Assembly: GCA_004282745.1 (NCBI GenBank)
Contig: SHMT01000006.1
Coordinates: forward strand, 90,168-154,167
Reading direction: 5' to 3'
DNA length: 64,000 nt
Source: Candidatus Scalindua sp. SCAELEC01
GTDB lineage: Bacteria > Planctomycetota > Brocadiia > Brocadiales > Scalinduaceae
The notes beneath the pieces are model-generated. The model saw nothing but the letters and a program-made list of their open reading frames with translations. It was not told the origin of the DNA and ran no database searches. The first letter of the stretch is position 1. Every line of letters starts with the position of its first letter. A program made the translations under genes and the position numbers. Positions 7,956 to 16,369 of this stretch are shown here, in pieces.

Positions 7956-10064
7956 CTATTGTATTTCAGATTCAGCAAGCTCTTCATCCTTCAAGGCAGC
8001 TTTTCTACTCAGCTTTACCCGTTTCTGGTCATCAATTCCTATAATTTTTACCTTAATCTCTTGTCCCTCTTTAACGACATCATCAACTTTTTCTATAAAA
8101 TCATTTGAAAGCTCTGAAATATGGACCAAACCTTCTCTGCCAGGCATTATTTCCACAAATGCACCGTACTCTTTCACGGTAATTACCCGGCCTAAATAGG
8201 TTTTTCCAATTTCTAATTCGTCCGTGAGCCCTTTGATATATGCTTTTGCTTTTTCTACAGATTCAAGAGACATCGATGAGATGACAATTGTTCCATCATT
8301 ATCGATTTCTACACGCGAATCAGAGTCTTCTTGGATCCTCTTTATTGTCTTTCCTCCTGGTCCAATAACAAGGCCTATCTTCTCAGGATTTATTTTGATC
8401 TTTAGGAGTTTGGGTGCGTGTACGGAAATAGCGCTCCGAGGTTTTTCAATGGCGGCGCTTATCTCCTTTAAAATGTGCATTCTTCCCTCTTTAGCCTGTT
8501 CAAGGGCGTCTCGCAAAATCTGCTCGGTAATACCCGATATCTTTACGTCCATTTGGAGTGCCGTAATGCCTTTCTCTGTTCCGGCAACTTTGAAATCCAT
8601 ATCACCAAAATGGTCCTCACCTCCCAAAATATCAGACAAAATACAAACCTCTTCACCCTCTTTTACGAGCCCCATTGCTATTCCAGCAACCGGACGTTTT
8701 ATTGGTATTCCTGCATCCATCATGCAGAGAGTGCCTCCGCACACAGTAGCCATCGATGAGGATCCGTTAGATTCAAGAACATCCGATACTATTCGGACCG
8801 TATAAGGAAAATCTTCATATGCGGGCATCATAGGTTCAAGAGACTTTTCTGCCAAAGCACCATGTCCTATTTCTCTTCGGCCGGGACCACGAATTGGCCT
8901 AACTTCACCGACGCAGAAAGAGGGAAAATTGTAATCAAGCATAAATCTTTTCTTATACTCATCTGTCAAACCATCAACACGTTGTTCATCAATAGAAGTG
9001 CCAAGTGTAGAAACTACAAGGGCTTGGGTTTCTCCCCGGGTAAACAGTGCTGAGCCATGCGTTCTTGGTAAAAAGCCTACTTCACATGTGATTGGTCTGA
9101 TATCTTTAAGGCCCCTGCCATCTACTCTTTTCCTCTCTTTGACAATCTGTTCTCTGACAACCTGGGCTTCAAGCTTTTCAAAAGCGTCCTTAACCATCCC
9201 TTCACTGACTTCGCTCTCCGGGTCTACACAATATTCGTCAATAACTTTGCTCCGTATCTCGCGCAACACCCCATCACGGACGTGCTTGCCTAAAACCTTG
9301 GACTTCTCTTTAAACTCATCGTATACCTTAGCCTTTATCTCATCAAAAAGTGAAGTATCAGTCTCCTCTTCGGGAACCACTTGTTTCTCTTTAATACATT
9401 GTAAAGCAAGATCTTTCTGCATCTTTACCATCTTCTGGATCGCTTGAAAGCCAAACATGATGGCATCAACACATTTATCCTCTGAAATCTCTTTTCCCGC
9501 AGACTCTACCATCATAACATGATCTTCAGTCCCGGAAACGACGAGGTTGAGATCGCTAGTTTCAAGTTCAGATTTTTTAGGATTAATCACAAATTCATCA
9601 TTTATCATGCCAACCCTAACCGCAGCTACAGGTCCGTTAAAGGGCATGTCTGAAATTGCAACCGCAGCAGATGCACCAACCATAGCAAGAACATCAGGAT
9701 CATTTTCCCCATCGGCAGAGAGTACCATTGTCATAATCTGTACTTCATTAAAATAATTCTTCGGGAAGAGTGGTCGCATTGGCCTATCTATCAACCGCAT
9801 CGTTAAAATTTCTTTAGCGGTAGGCCTGCTCTCTCGTTTGTAAAATCCACCCGGAAATTTTCCGGCTGCATAAGTCTTTTCTCGATAATCAACTGTTAAA
9901 GGGAAAAAACCGGCGCCGGCTTTAGAATCTCCAGATGTAGCAGTTGCCAATATTACGTTGTCTCCACAGCGAACAATAACTGCACCGTTCGCTTGTTTTG
10001 CAACCTCCCCGGTTTCGATGCTTATCACACTATTACCAACAGTCTCTTCTACCTTCAATTTCAC
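7956..10064 (-). CDS. pnp: Polyribonucleotide nucleotidyltransferase (PNPase)
   Basis: A 702-residue phosphorolytic 3'-5' exoribonuclease of RNA decay. Two RNase PH modules (first about 10-225, second about 310-540, with FTRGETQALV and the GGEDHFGDMDFKVAGT active-site stretch), then KH (IGLVIGPGGKTIKRI, about 560) and S1 (YLGRVITVKEYGAFVEI, about 625-690). Full length. The start is GTG 10064, with AAGGGG about 9 bases before it. It lies 15 bases after rpsO, the common rpsO-pnp operon. Likely transcribed from the promoter upstream of rpsO. Confidence 0.97.
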   Translation of the reverse strand: MKLKVEETVGNSVISIETGEVAKQANGAVIVRCGDNVILATATSGDSKAGAGFFPLTVDYREKTYAAGKFPGGFYKRESRPTAKEILTMRLIDRPMRPLFPKNYFNEVQIMTMVLSADGENDPDVLAMVGASAAVAISDMPFNGPVAAVRVGMINDEFVINPKKSELETSDLNLVVSGTEDHVMMVESAGKEISEDKCVDAIMFGFQAIQKMVKMQKDLALQCIKEKQVVPEEETDTSLFDEIKAKVYDEFKEKSKVLGKHVRDGVLREIRSKVIDEYCVDPESEVSEGMVKDAFEKLEAQVVREQIVKERKRVDGRGLKDIRPITCEVGFLPRTHGSALFTRGETQALVVSTLGTSIDEQRVDGLTDEYKKRFMLDYNFPSFCVGEVRPIRGPGRREIGHGALAEKSLEPMMPAYEDFPYTVRIVSDVLESNGSSSMATVCGGTLCMMDAGIPIKRPVAGIAMGLVKEGEEVCILSDILGGEDHFGDMDFKVAGTEKGITALQMDVKISGITEQILRDALEQAKEGRMHILKEISAAIEKPRSAISVHAPKLLKIKINPEKIGLVIGPGGKTIKRIQEDSDSRVEIDNDGTIVISSMSLESVEKAKAYIKGLTDELEIGKTYLGRVITVKEYGAFVEIMPGREGLVHISELSNDFIEKVDDVVKEGQEIKVKIIGIDDQKRVKLSRKAALKDEELAESEIQ

Positions 10065-10079
10065 TATGACACCCCTTTA

Positions 10080-10358
10080 TCAGCTAATTTTTCTACGTAT
10101 ACCCAGTTTTTCTATCAAACTCTTGTAGCACGCCTCATCTTTTTTATTAAGATATTTGAGCAGCGAGGCCCTTTTGCCTACCATCATAAATAAACCACGC
10201 CTCGACGTATGGTCTTTCTTGTGGCCTTGGAGATGGCTACTCAAGTGTTTGATTCGTTCGGTTAGCAAAGCGACTTGAATTTCAGGTGAACCGGTGTCAC
10301 TATCGTGCTGCTTGTAATCCTCAATGAGTTGCTTCTTTTGCTCTTTCTCTATACCCAT
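10080..10358 (-). CDS. rpsO: 30S ribosomal protein uS15
   Basis: A 92-residue protein that binds 16S rRNA in the central domain. Typical blocks are [31 protein letters not shown] and RRKLLxYL-like [12 protein letters not shown] 10358 with GGAG upstream gives the standard length; an extension to 10397 is not expected. First gene of rpsO-pnp, with a good sigma70-type promoter 28-57 bases upstream. Confidence 0.97.
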   Translation of the reverse strand: MGIEKEQKKQLIEDYKQHDSDTGSPEIQVALLTERIKHLSSHLQGHKKDHTSRRGLFMMVGKRASLLKYLNKKDEACYKSLIEKLGIRRKIS

Positions 10359-10385
10359 AATTATATCTCCTACTAAATTGTGCTT

Positions 10386-10415
10386 ACTATAGCACAAAGG
10401 TTTTTAAATTATCAA
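10386..10415 (-). promoter_or_regulatory. Predicted sigma70 promoter for rpsO-pnp
   Basis: On the minus strand TTGATA (10410-10415) and TATAGT (10386-10391) are separated by 18 bases. The predicted transcript would start about 20 bases before the rpsO start codon. It lies just past the stop of the Fe-S gene. Confidence 0.6.
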
Positions 10416-10423
10416 CAAAAAAC

Positions 10424-12901
10424 TTACTTTTCAGAGGTCCCAATCTTTAATGCAATTTCATTCATGGAAGATAGTGACAATTCATTTGACTCAACAAGAA
10501 AGGTTGCGATCATAAAATTGTTTAAACAAGATATCGTGCTGAATCTCCCTTTTGAATCTTTAAAGGTTTCGAAAATTTTCGGGCCTGCAACTTTTTCTTC
10601 TCCCCATGATTTCTTTAACGCTTTGAGATTATTATATGCTGCCATTGCCGACGATTTGTCTCTGTAGCGAACGATGAGTACCTTATAGGGTAAACGGTTA
10701 CCCGCAGGATTAAACTCTGCGACTACGGCATCTGTATCTTTGCTCAGGTTTAAGATGTTGTCTTTCATAAATCTGTCGGCAAGAGAGACATTATCAAGAT
10801 TAATCTTTTCATGGAAAAACCGCATACTTCCTTCTCGGTACCCCTTTTCAGGCATGAGCCTTATTATGTCAGGTTCCCGTACATCACCGGGAGGAAGATT
10901 CTGTACCAGAGAAAAACCGAGAGTTGTCACATCTTCAGGTGTAATATTGTCCGTGTAAGGTTCAATACATACAAAATACCTACCGTGCCATATCCACAGG
11001 TAATTTTCAAATAACGATGCCTTGTGACCTATCTCCACACTCTGACCTGCTTGGTCCTTAGCAAAGACACCAAAGGCGTCATCTGAATTACCAAATTCCC
11101 AGATATCAATTTTGATAGATTTTTCAGTTGATTTGATGCGATATTTTGCGGTAGAAACGCGAATAAAGGAGTAGGCTAAATAGGTCTCAGCACCTCCATT
11201 GATATATTCAAAGAGTTTCCGACTGCCGCGGTATACGTCCGGTTTCCCGTCTCTCTGCCAGAGGGCAATCGATTCGGGGAGGAATCCATCCGTCACACTC
11301 TCTATTTTTTTGATCTTTTCTTGAGGCTGGATCCCTTCTACCACGATTGCAGATTGTCCGGATACCGGACAAACCTTCTCACAAAAACCACATCCGATAC
11401 AAACCTCTTCTCTCACAAATACCCTTCTAATTTCCTTGCCATCTTCATGGAAATAGGTATTAAAATGTATCGCTTTTGTGGGGACAGGGCAGACCTCTTC
11501 GCAGACACCGCAATTGACGTCTTTCCAGTTTTTTTCGAGTTCCGGTAACCCTGCGTAAGCTACCCAGGGGATGCACCGGTTCCTGTTTATCCTGGCCTTG
11601 CCGATAGCCAATTTTTGTTTTCTCTCTTTCGGAAGTTTGGTAATTGCACCGGAAGGACAAACCCTGGTGCAAAGGACGCAATCATACGCACAATATCCAA
11701 TACGCGGAATCAGCTGCGGAGTCCACACCCCGCTCAGATCAGCCTCCAGGATCGTAGGGTGTAAACCATTTGTTTTGCATACCCTCATACATTCACCACA
11801 TCTGATACATTTCGCAATAAAGATATTCTCCGGTTGTGATCCTGGAGGACGGATAATGCCAAGAGCTCCTCCTCCCTTTTTTTTGTGAAAGTTCAGTGAG
11901 AGGAGAGGTGCTGAAACGATACTGGCTGCACAAGCCGTAAACAGACCGCGTCTCGTTAAATCAATGGGGAGTGCTTGTTCTGCTGGTTGTCTAAGTGTAA
12001 ACCAGACAGCCCCGGTATGGCAGATATCCTGACATTTCATGCAGAGGATACACTCACCATCCTGGGTTTTTTTCCCCGTTTCGTCAATGGCCCCCATTTT
12101 ACACTCCACATTACATCTATTACACCCATCACACATATTGTTCCCTACTACCCGTTTAAAGAGAGACCAATCGGATATCAAGGAAAACAGTGCACCCAAA
12201 GGACAGAGATTTCGGCACCAATATCTTTTATAAAAAAGACCGAGGGAGACAATTCCCGTAAAGAGTATCAAGAAGGTAAGGTGTCCTCTGAAAAAGGGAG
12301 CATGCTGGGAGAACAATATCTCCTTTAAAAAGCTATGGATCCTATCGCTTACAAAGCTAATGAGAGGAAAACCGTGAAGGTAACCAAAGAGTGAGTCTAT
12401 GAGGGAGACACAATAGGGATGTATAACAATGGTATACGCGTTTGTTGCAATGCTGAGCGGATCGAACCACCCAACCATTTGGTAGCTGATAAACAGGCTC
12501 AGAAGAAGAAAGGCGAGAAGATAATATTTAAGCCTTTTCCCATCATAAATCTTATAAGAGACCTTATCTCTCTGTGAGGTAAGTAGCCTATCCGTGACGT
12601 CAAGGGTGGTACCAAGAGGGCATATCCAACCACAGAAGAATCGACCGAGGAAGAGAGAGGCGATCAAAACAAGGATCGCAGGCCAATAGTGAAAAATAAA
12701 CTCTCTGGCAGCCACCATTGCCCCGATAGCGGAAAGGGGACTCGACCGTAGGAAAAAGTTTACCGATCTGTCTGTTTCGGCAATGGGGTCAGAAAATATG
12801 AGAAGAATAAGAAATAGGGCAAAAAGAGTTCCCTGTACAATGAGCCTTATCTTATAAGCTAATGAGCCTTTTTTCGTAAATACTTTACTCTGTTTTGTCA
12901 T
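10424..12901 (-). CDS. NapH/NosR-like multi-cluster Fe-S membrane protein fused to a DUF6599-type domain
   Basis: An 825-residue protein. Residues 1-250 form a polytopic NapH-like part with the paired motifs CGWICPLGT (about 91) and CRNLCPLGAL (about 227). About 255-300 holds two 4Fe-4S motifs (CDGCNRCNVEC, CILCMKCQDIC). LTRRGLFTA at about 317 resembles a twin-arginine start and is followed by a NapG-like ferredoxin block with four further cluster motifs (CIRCGECMRVC, CVLCTRVC, CGVCEEVC, CIGCGFCEKVC). The last 250 residues begin FEYINGGAETYLAYSF, as in the DUF6599 family. Proposed role: membrane electron transfer from quinol to periplasmic redox partners. The fusion of NapH, NapG and a DUF6599 tail in one chain is unusual. 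The gene stands alone. Confidence 0.85.
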   Translation of the reverse strand: MTKQSKVFTKKGSLAYKIRLIVQGTLFALFLILLIFSDPIAETDRSVNFFLRSSPLSAIGAMVAAREFIFHYWPAILVLIASLFLGRFFCGWICPLGTTLDVTDRLLTSQRDKVSYKIYDGKRLKYYLLAFLLLSLFISYQMVGWFDPLSIATNAYTIVIHPYCVSLIDSLFGYLHGFPLISFVSDRIHSFLKEILFSQHAPFFRGHLTFLILFTGIVSLGLFYKRYWCRNLCPLGALFSLISDWSLFKRVVGNNMCDGCNRCNVECKMGAIDETGKKTQDGECILCMKCQDICHTGAVWFTLRQPAEQALPIDLTRRGLFTACAASIVSAPLLSLNFHKKKGGGALGIIRPPGSQPENIFIAKCIRCGECMRVCKTNGLHPTILEADLSGVWTPQLIPRIGYCAYDCVLCTRVCPSGAITKLPKERKQKLAIGKARINRNRCIPWVAYAGLPELEKNWKDVNCGVCEEVCPVPTKAIHFNTYFHEDGKEIRRVFVREEVCIGCGFCEKVCPVSGQSAIVVEGIQPQEKIKKIESVTDGFLPESIALWQRDGKPDVYRGSRKLFEYINGGAETYLAYSFIRVSTAKYRIKSTEKSIKIDIWEFGNSDDAFGVFAKDQAGQSVEIGHKASLFENYLWIWHGRYFVCIEPYTDNITPEDVTTLGFSLVQNLPPGDVREPDIIRLMPEKGYREGSMRFFHEKINLDNVSLADRFMKDNILNLSKDTDAVVAEFNPAGNRLPYKVLIVRYRDKSSAMAAYNNLKALKKSWGEEKVAGPKIFETFKDSKGRFSTISCLNNFMIATFLVESNELSLSSMNEIALKIGTSEK

Positions 12902-13242
12902 TTGAAACTATCACCTTTTCACGGATAACTCAAAAGGGTTACATTGCTTTTCTGTTGAGGAGGATTTTAATATAAATTGCTTGAACGGAAACCCTGTGGT
13001 GGACGAAAACTACCGTAATAATACTAACCTTACCATACAACAGCTGTCAACGCAATAAGTGTGTAGGTTGTGTCACAACAATTGAATTCACATATATTGA
13101 TGAAAGGATTGAAAAATTTGCCTTGAACATGGAGAAAACTAACAAACAGAGAGACTGCTTAGGAAAAATTCTAACGAAGGAATCTTGCATAAATGTAAGA
13201 AATATTCTACAATGTAAGAATATTTTTAAAAAGGAGGACAAA

Positions 13243-13500
13243 ATGCCTGTTTCAACACTAACATCAAAGGGTCAAATGACTATACCAAAAGAGGTGAGAA
13301 ATGCCTTAAACTTAAAACCATCTGAAAAGGTTATTATCGTCGTTGAAGGAGACCATGCTATTATTAAACCTCTCAGAGGTAACATCCTGGATATTGGAGG
13401 CTCAATCAGGATACCCGATAAGGAAAAACCTGTAGATTTTTATAAGCTCAGGGAAGAGGTCAAAAAAAGAATCGCAAAAAAGGTAGCAAAAGGTGATTAA
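13243..13500 (+). CDS. vapB: AbrB/MazE-type antitoxin
   Basis: An 85-residue DNA-binding antitoxin with the AbrB swapped-hairpin sequence TLTSKGQMTIPKEVR and a C-terminal Lys-rich arm that would cover the toxin. ATG 13243 is preceded by AAGGAGG at a good distance; the longer frame from 13123 is not supported. The toxin gene starts 3 bases after its stop, so translation is probably coupled. As in other VapBC pairs, the antitoxin should repress its own promoter; no clear operator palindrome was identified by eye. Confidence 0.9.
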   Translation: MPVSTLTSKGQMTIPKEVRNALNLKPSEKVIIVVEGDHAIIKPLRGNILDIGGSIRIPDKEKPVDFYKLREEVKKRIAKKVAKGD

Positions 13501-13503
13501 ACC

Positions 13504-13911
13504 ATGAACAAAAAGTTTATTGATACAAACATATTTCTCAGGTATCTGACAAAGGATGATCCTTTAAAATATGATAAATGTAAAAGGCTCTTTAAAAAAA
13601 CGATTGAAGGCAAATTAGACTTGGTTACATCTGGAATGGTCATTGCTGAATTGGTATGGACGTTACGTTCTTATTATAAAGTCTCAAAAGCCGATGTTAT
13701 TGAGAAAATCTCTATTATAGTCAGTACTCAGTATCTATTCATACCGGAAAAAGACATCATAGTTGATGCACTTGTACTTTACGGCCGAAAAAACATTGAT
13801 TACATTGATGCTTATAACGCTGTTTTTATGAAATATCACGGCTTAAGCGAGGTGTACTCATATGATACAGACTTTGATTCGATTGAAAGCATAAAGAGAG
13901 AGGAACCTTAA
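13504..13911 (+). CDS. vapC: PIN-domain toxin ribonuclease, VapC-like
   Basis: A 135-residue PIN protein. Acidic residues expected for the Mg-dependent site are visible: D in FIDTNIFLRY (about 7), E in VIAELVWTL (about 45), D in IDYIDAYNAVF (about 99) and D in YDTDFDSI (about 117). It should cleave RNA when freed from the upstream AbrB antitoxin. Length is normal. All key residues are present, so it looks intact. Confidence 0.9.
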   Translation: MNKKFIDTNIFLRYLTKDDPLKYDKCKRLFKKTIEGKLDLVTSGMVIAELVWTLRSYYKVSKADVIEKISIIVSTQYLFIPEKDIIVDALVLYGRKNIDYIDAYNAVFMKYHGLSEVYSYDTDFDSIESIKREEP

Positions 13912-14181
13912 CAAAGCTGGGCAGGGAAAGTTTTGGTAAATTGAGTAGAAATTAAAGAGAAGGATAGGCCTGTTAAAACAATCGATCCAGGAGAACTTAT
14001 CAGTCTATATGAAAACTTCATATGAGGGGTAAACGAGTCTCGTCCCATTGACCTTGGATCAAGATTTATAGAACACGAATAGTTCTTTCATTCTCTTTAG
14101 TTTGTCACAAGAACGTGTCAGATATTCCTCAAATACCGTTCAAGCAATATATTGAACTGAACATCGAAAACGATCATTCTC

Positions 14182-14323
14182 CTAAGTTGTACCAGCCTTG
14201 ATCTCAATTTTTTCACCAACCGTAACCTCTTTAACAGCCTCTTTATCCGTATCATATTCAAATTTATTCCCTCTTTCATTCTGTAATCTTTTCCTTTACA
14301 ATGGTTGCGAGAAGCGAATTCAT
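14182..14323 (-). pseudogene. Possible frameshifted small-protein remnant between vapC and hisC
   Basis: The 435-base gap 13912-14346 has no intact gene. On the minus strand an ATG at 14323 gives MNSLLATIVKEKITE, then after a one-base shift an open frame with a coding-like composition (NERGNKF...EVTVGEKIEIKAGTT) runs to TAG at 14182-14184. On the plus strand a second fragment, ending ELISLYENFI at about 14023, is also coding-like but has no start. Neither is recognised and there is no ribosome site; both could be chance. Confidence 0.25.
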
Positions 14324-14346
14324 ATTAATATTTCGATAAAAAACAG

Positions 14347-15408
14347 ATGAATCCTGAAAATACGGTAAAGTCTCTGCTGAGAGAAGGCATCTCTTTCTCT
14401 CCACCTTTTACGGTTTCTGATCTTCCCTATAAGGCGAAACTTGACCAGAACGAAGCCCCGTCCGATCTCCCGGAAGATGTGAAGGCAATCTTGCTAGACA
14501 AGTTAAAGGAGCATGAGTGGAACCGCTATCCGCAACCTGTGATGTACGCGAAGGTGAAAGAGGTGTTTGCCAAAATAATTGGTTTTCCCCAGGAAAATAT
14601 AATTCTTACTATTGGGTGTGATCAGCTCATTCAGGGAGCGTATCTTATTTTAGGAGGGCATGATCGGAAGGCCCTGGTTTTTGAACCTACCTATCCAATG
14701 TTTTCCCATGCGGCCAAATTCAATCAGACCAAGGTCACCAGAGTCCAGCTTGCCGCTGATGAAGTGCTAACCAAAAACCATATCAACAGATCAAACTACC
14801 ATCTGATTTTTATTGTTGCCCCGAACAACCCAACAGGCACCATGCCGGAGGAGGGTGTGATTGAAGCTGCTCTTTCGAAAGACTCCTTAGTGTTTGTGGA
14901 TGAGGCATATGTCGATTTCTCCAAAAGGACGTGGGCACACCTCACAAAAGATCATCCTAATCTCTTCATTGCCCGCACACTCTCAAAGTCTTGCATGGCG
15001 GGAGTCCGTTTGGGCTATGGAATTGGTCATCCCGGTATCATTAATGCGTTGGAGACAATGTTGACGGCCCCCTACCATTTGAGCTATTTTCAACTGGTAA
15101 TTGCAAAACATTTCAACCTTATTCAGCCATATCTAAAAGATCTTTCAGAAGGTATTGTCTCAGAGAGAAAACGGGTTACAGATAGATTCGATGAGATGGG
15201 GGTCTCCTTTGTTCCTTCCCAAGCCAACTTTATCCTCTTTCGGGTAAATGACCCACCAGCGGTTTTTCAAAAATTGGCAGAGGCGGGAGTCCGTATTCGC
15301 AGCCTCCATTCCATTCCCGGTCTCGCAGGGTATGTACGGGTGACGATTGGAAAAAGGGAGGAAAACGACCTGTTCCTAGAAAAACTCAGGGCCATTCTCA
15401 CCACATAA
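14347..15408 (+). CDS. hisC: PLP-dependent aminotransferase, histidinol-phosphate aminotransferase-like
   Basis: A 353-residue class I/II aminotransferase. Landmarks are LDQNEAP near the N-terminus, APNNPTGTM (about 158), VDEAYVDF (about 187), the PLP lysine in RTLSKSCMAGVRLGYGI (about 217) and a C-terminal YVRVTIGKREEND. The closest family is HisC, which converts imidazole-acetol phosphate to histidinol phosphate; related phosphonopyruvate- or aromatic-amino-acid-type enzymes cannot be ruled out since no his genes are near. The ribosome site is weak. A family-A element begins 20 bases after its stop. Confidence 0.85.
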   Translation: MNPENTVKSLLREGISFSPPFTVSDLPYKAKLDQNEAPSDLPEDVKAILLDKLKEHEWNRYPQPVMYAKVKEVFAKIIGFPQENIILTIGCDQLIQGAYLILGGHDRKALVFEPTYPMFSHAAKFNQTKVTRVQLAADEVLTKNHINRSNYHLIFIVAPNNPTGTMPEEGVIEAALSKDSLVFVDEAYVDFSKRTWAHLTKDHPNLFIARTLSKSCMAGVRLGYGIGHPGIINALETMLTAPYHLSYFQLVIAKHFNLIQPYLKDLSEGIVSERKRVTDRFDEMGVSFVPSQANFILFRVNDPPAVFQKLAEAGVRIRSLHSIPGLAGYVRVTIGKREENDLFLEKLRAILTT

Positions 15409-15427
15409 AGGACTGAATGTTTTTCAA

Positions 15428-15547
15428 GTTAAACTAAAACTACCCACCTACTGCGTTTCTGTAATCATTTCGTAATCCTCACGTACTTGTGTACGTTCCG
15501 GTTCCGAAATGATTACGCGTCTTGTATCTGGGCAGTTTTAGTTCAAC
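15428..15547. repeat. Family A near-palindromic element (copy A1)
   Basis: 120 bp. Ends are inverted: GTTAAACTAAAACTACCCA at the left and its near-complement TGGGCAGTTTTAGTTCAAC at the right; the inner arms (TAATCATTTCG and CGAAATGATTA) also pair, leaving a small ACGTAC-type centre. It lies 20 bases past the hisC stop. No coding content. Confidence 0.8.
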
Positions 15548-15698
15548 TTGCGGGTTTCCGTTCAGCAATTAAATTATTTATTTTGACAGAATAACATGAT
15601 AGACATAATTTGCATCCTGATTATCGTGTAAATCCTGTCAAAAGAAGACTTAAAGTGGAAATTCCTCATATCAGGAGTATTGGGTGGTTTCAGTAAAT

Positions 15699-15770
15699 TA
15701 ATTATTGGTTGAACCAAAGCTGCGCAGATACAAAGAGCTCTGATTTTGCAACCGGAACATTCGTTCACAT
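15699..15770. repeat. Half copy of family A (A2)
   Basis: Only one arm is recognisable: GGTTGAACCAAAGCTGCGCA, then CAGATACAAAG and CCGGAAC. The opposite arm is missing or too diverged. The region 15548-15941 between hisC and the peptide gene otherwise has only short hairpins (GGTGCCCC/GGGGGGCGCC at 15771-15796; GTCACACT/AGTGTGAC at 15882-15902) and no gene. Confidence 0.5.
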
Positions 15771-15941
15771 GGGTGCCCCGACTATATGGGGGGCGCCAAA
15801 GGGCTATCCTCCAATTTTTGCTGGTGGTTCCCAGATTGGTAGCAAGCCGACCTCCGGAGCTGTCACAAGTGCTCCATCTGCGTCACACTTTCTCAGTGTG
15901 ACTCATAATCTCCATCTCCCCTCCATTTGCCCATACAACTC

Positions 15942-16118
15942 TTACGGCGAGAATGCACCAAAAAACCCGGCCGTAATCTTTGTTGCGTCACCCTGTTTCG
16001 TGAGCTTCGGTTCAACAAACGTTAATTTCGGGTTCGTAAAGCTCTTTTTCCCTTCTGCACAATCCAGGCCCTTCTCTTGAATCTCTTTTCGTCTCATTGA
16101 CTGTCTTTTTAACATCAT
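15942..16118 (-). CDS. 58-residue RiPP-precursor-like peptide
   Basis: A short gene read on the minus strand: ATG 16118 (or the adjacent ATG 16115) to TAA 15942-15944. A strong Shine-Dalgarno, GGAGGAG, stands 6-9 bases upstream. The N-terminal half is basic (MMLKRQSMRRKEI...). The second half has two tandem copies of FxxPKLT (FTNPKLT, FVEPKLT), and the second copy fits the leader consensus YxxPxLxxxGxxxxxT seen in lasso-peptide and related precursors (F for Y, then PKL, G and T at the right spacing). The remaining tail after that Thr is AGFFGAFSP, with no Asp or Glu for a lasso ring. No maturation enzyme is adjacent. It follows the NHL-repeat gene on the same strand by about 250 bases; a small hairpin (15882-15902) follows. 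Confidence 0.65.
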   Translation of the reverse strand: MMLKRQSMRRKEIQEKGLDCAEGKKSFTNPKLTFVEPKLTKQGDATKITAGFFGAFSP

Positions 16119-16369
16119 TTTTTACTCCTCCATGTTTTTAACTGATAAACTCTTCTCAAATCACAAACTTCAGGTACAAGGTCGAATCGGTACTGTATCT
16201 TGCAAAACCCTATTATCAATTGTACCGGTTACCAATCCGTACTCCCCCTATCGGGGCTCCCTCTATCCGAGTGGTCTTTAGTTAGACCGCGTTTTACACG
16301 TGCTAACTGACCACTCACTCATCACCTCTTCTCTTGGGACAGCTGCATCATCTCCCTACAGACCTCCCT
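16119..16369 (-). other. Leader region of the small peptide gene
   Basis: 251 bases between the NHL-protein stop and the peptide start, with no open frame of interest. On the minus strand there are short G/C-rich paired segments (GAGCCCC...GGGGGAG near 16245-16260 and ACCGGT near 16220), so the peptide may have its own structured 5' leader. No known riboswitch motif was recognised. Confidence 0.3.

Noticed and set aside
13123..13242. A longer N-terminus for the AbrB antitoxin
   Set aside because: The start at 13243 has AAGGAGG and gives the normal family beginning.
15709..16080. A 123-codon plus-strand frame
   Set aside because: It overlaps the RiPP-like gene on the other strand, starts inside a family A half copy, and has no ribosome site or family pattern. 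The minus-strand gene is the better reading.
15942..16118. Classing the small peptide as a lasso peptide
   Set aside because: The leader motif fits, but the tail has no Asp/Glu at ring positions 7-9 and no lasso cyclase or protease gene is near. Left as RiPP-like.
16119..16369. A known riboswitch in front of the small peptide gene
   Set aside because: Short G/C-rich pairs exist, but cyclic-di-GMP and other consensus cores are not present.
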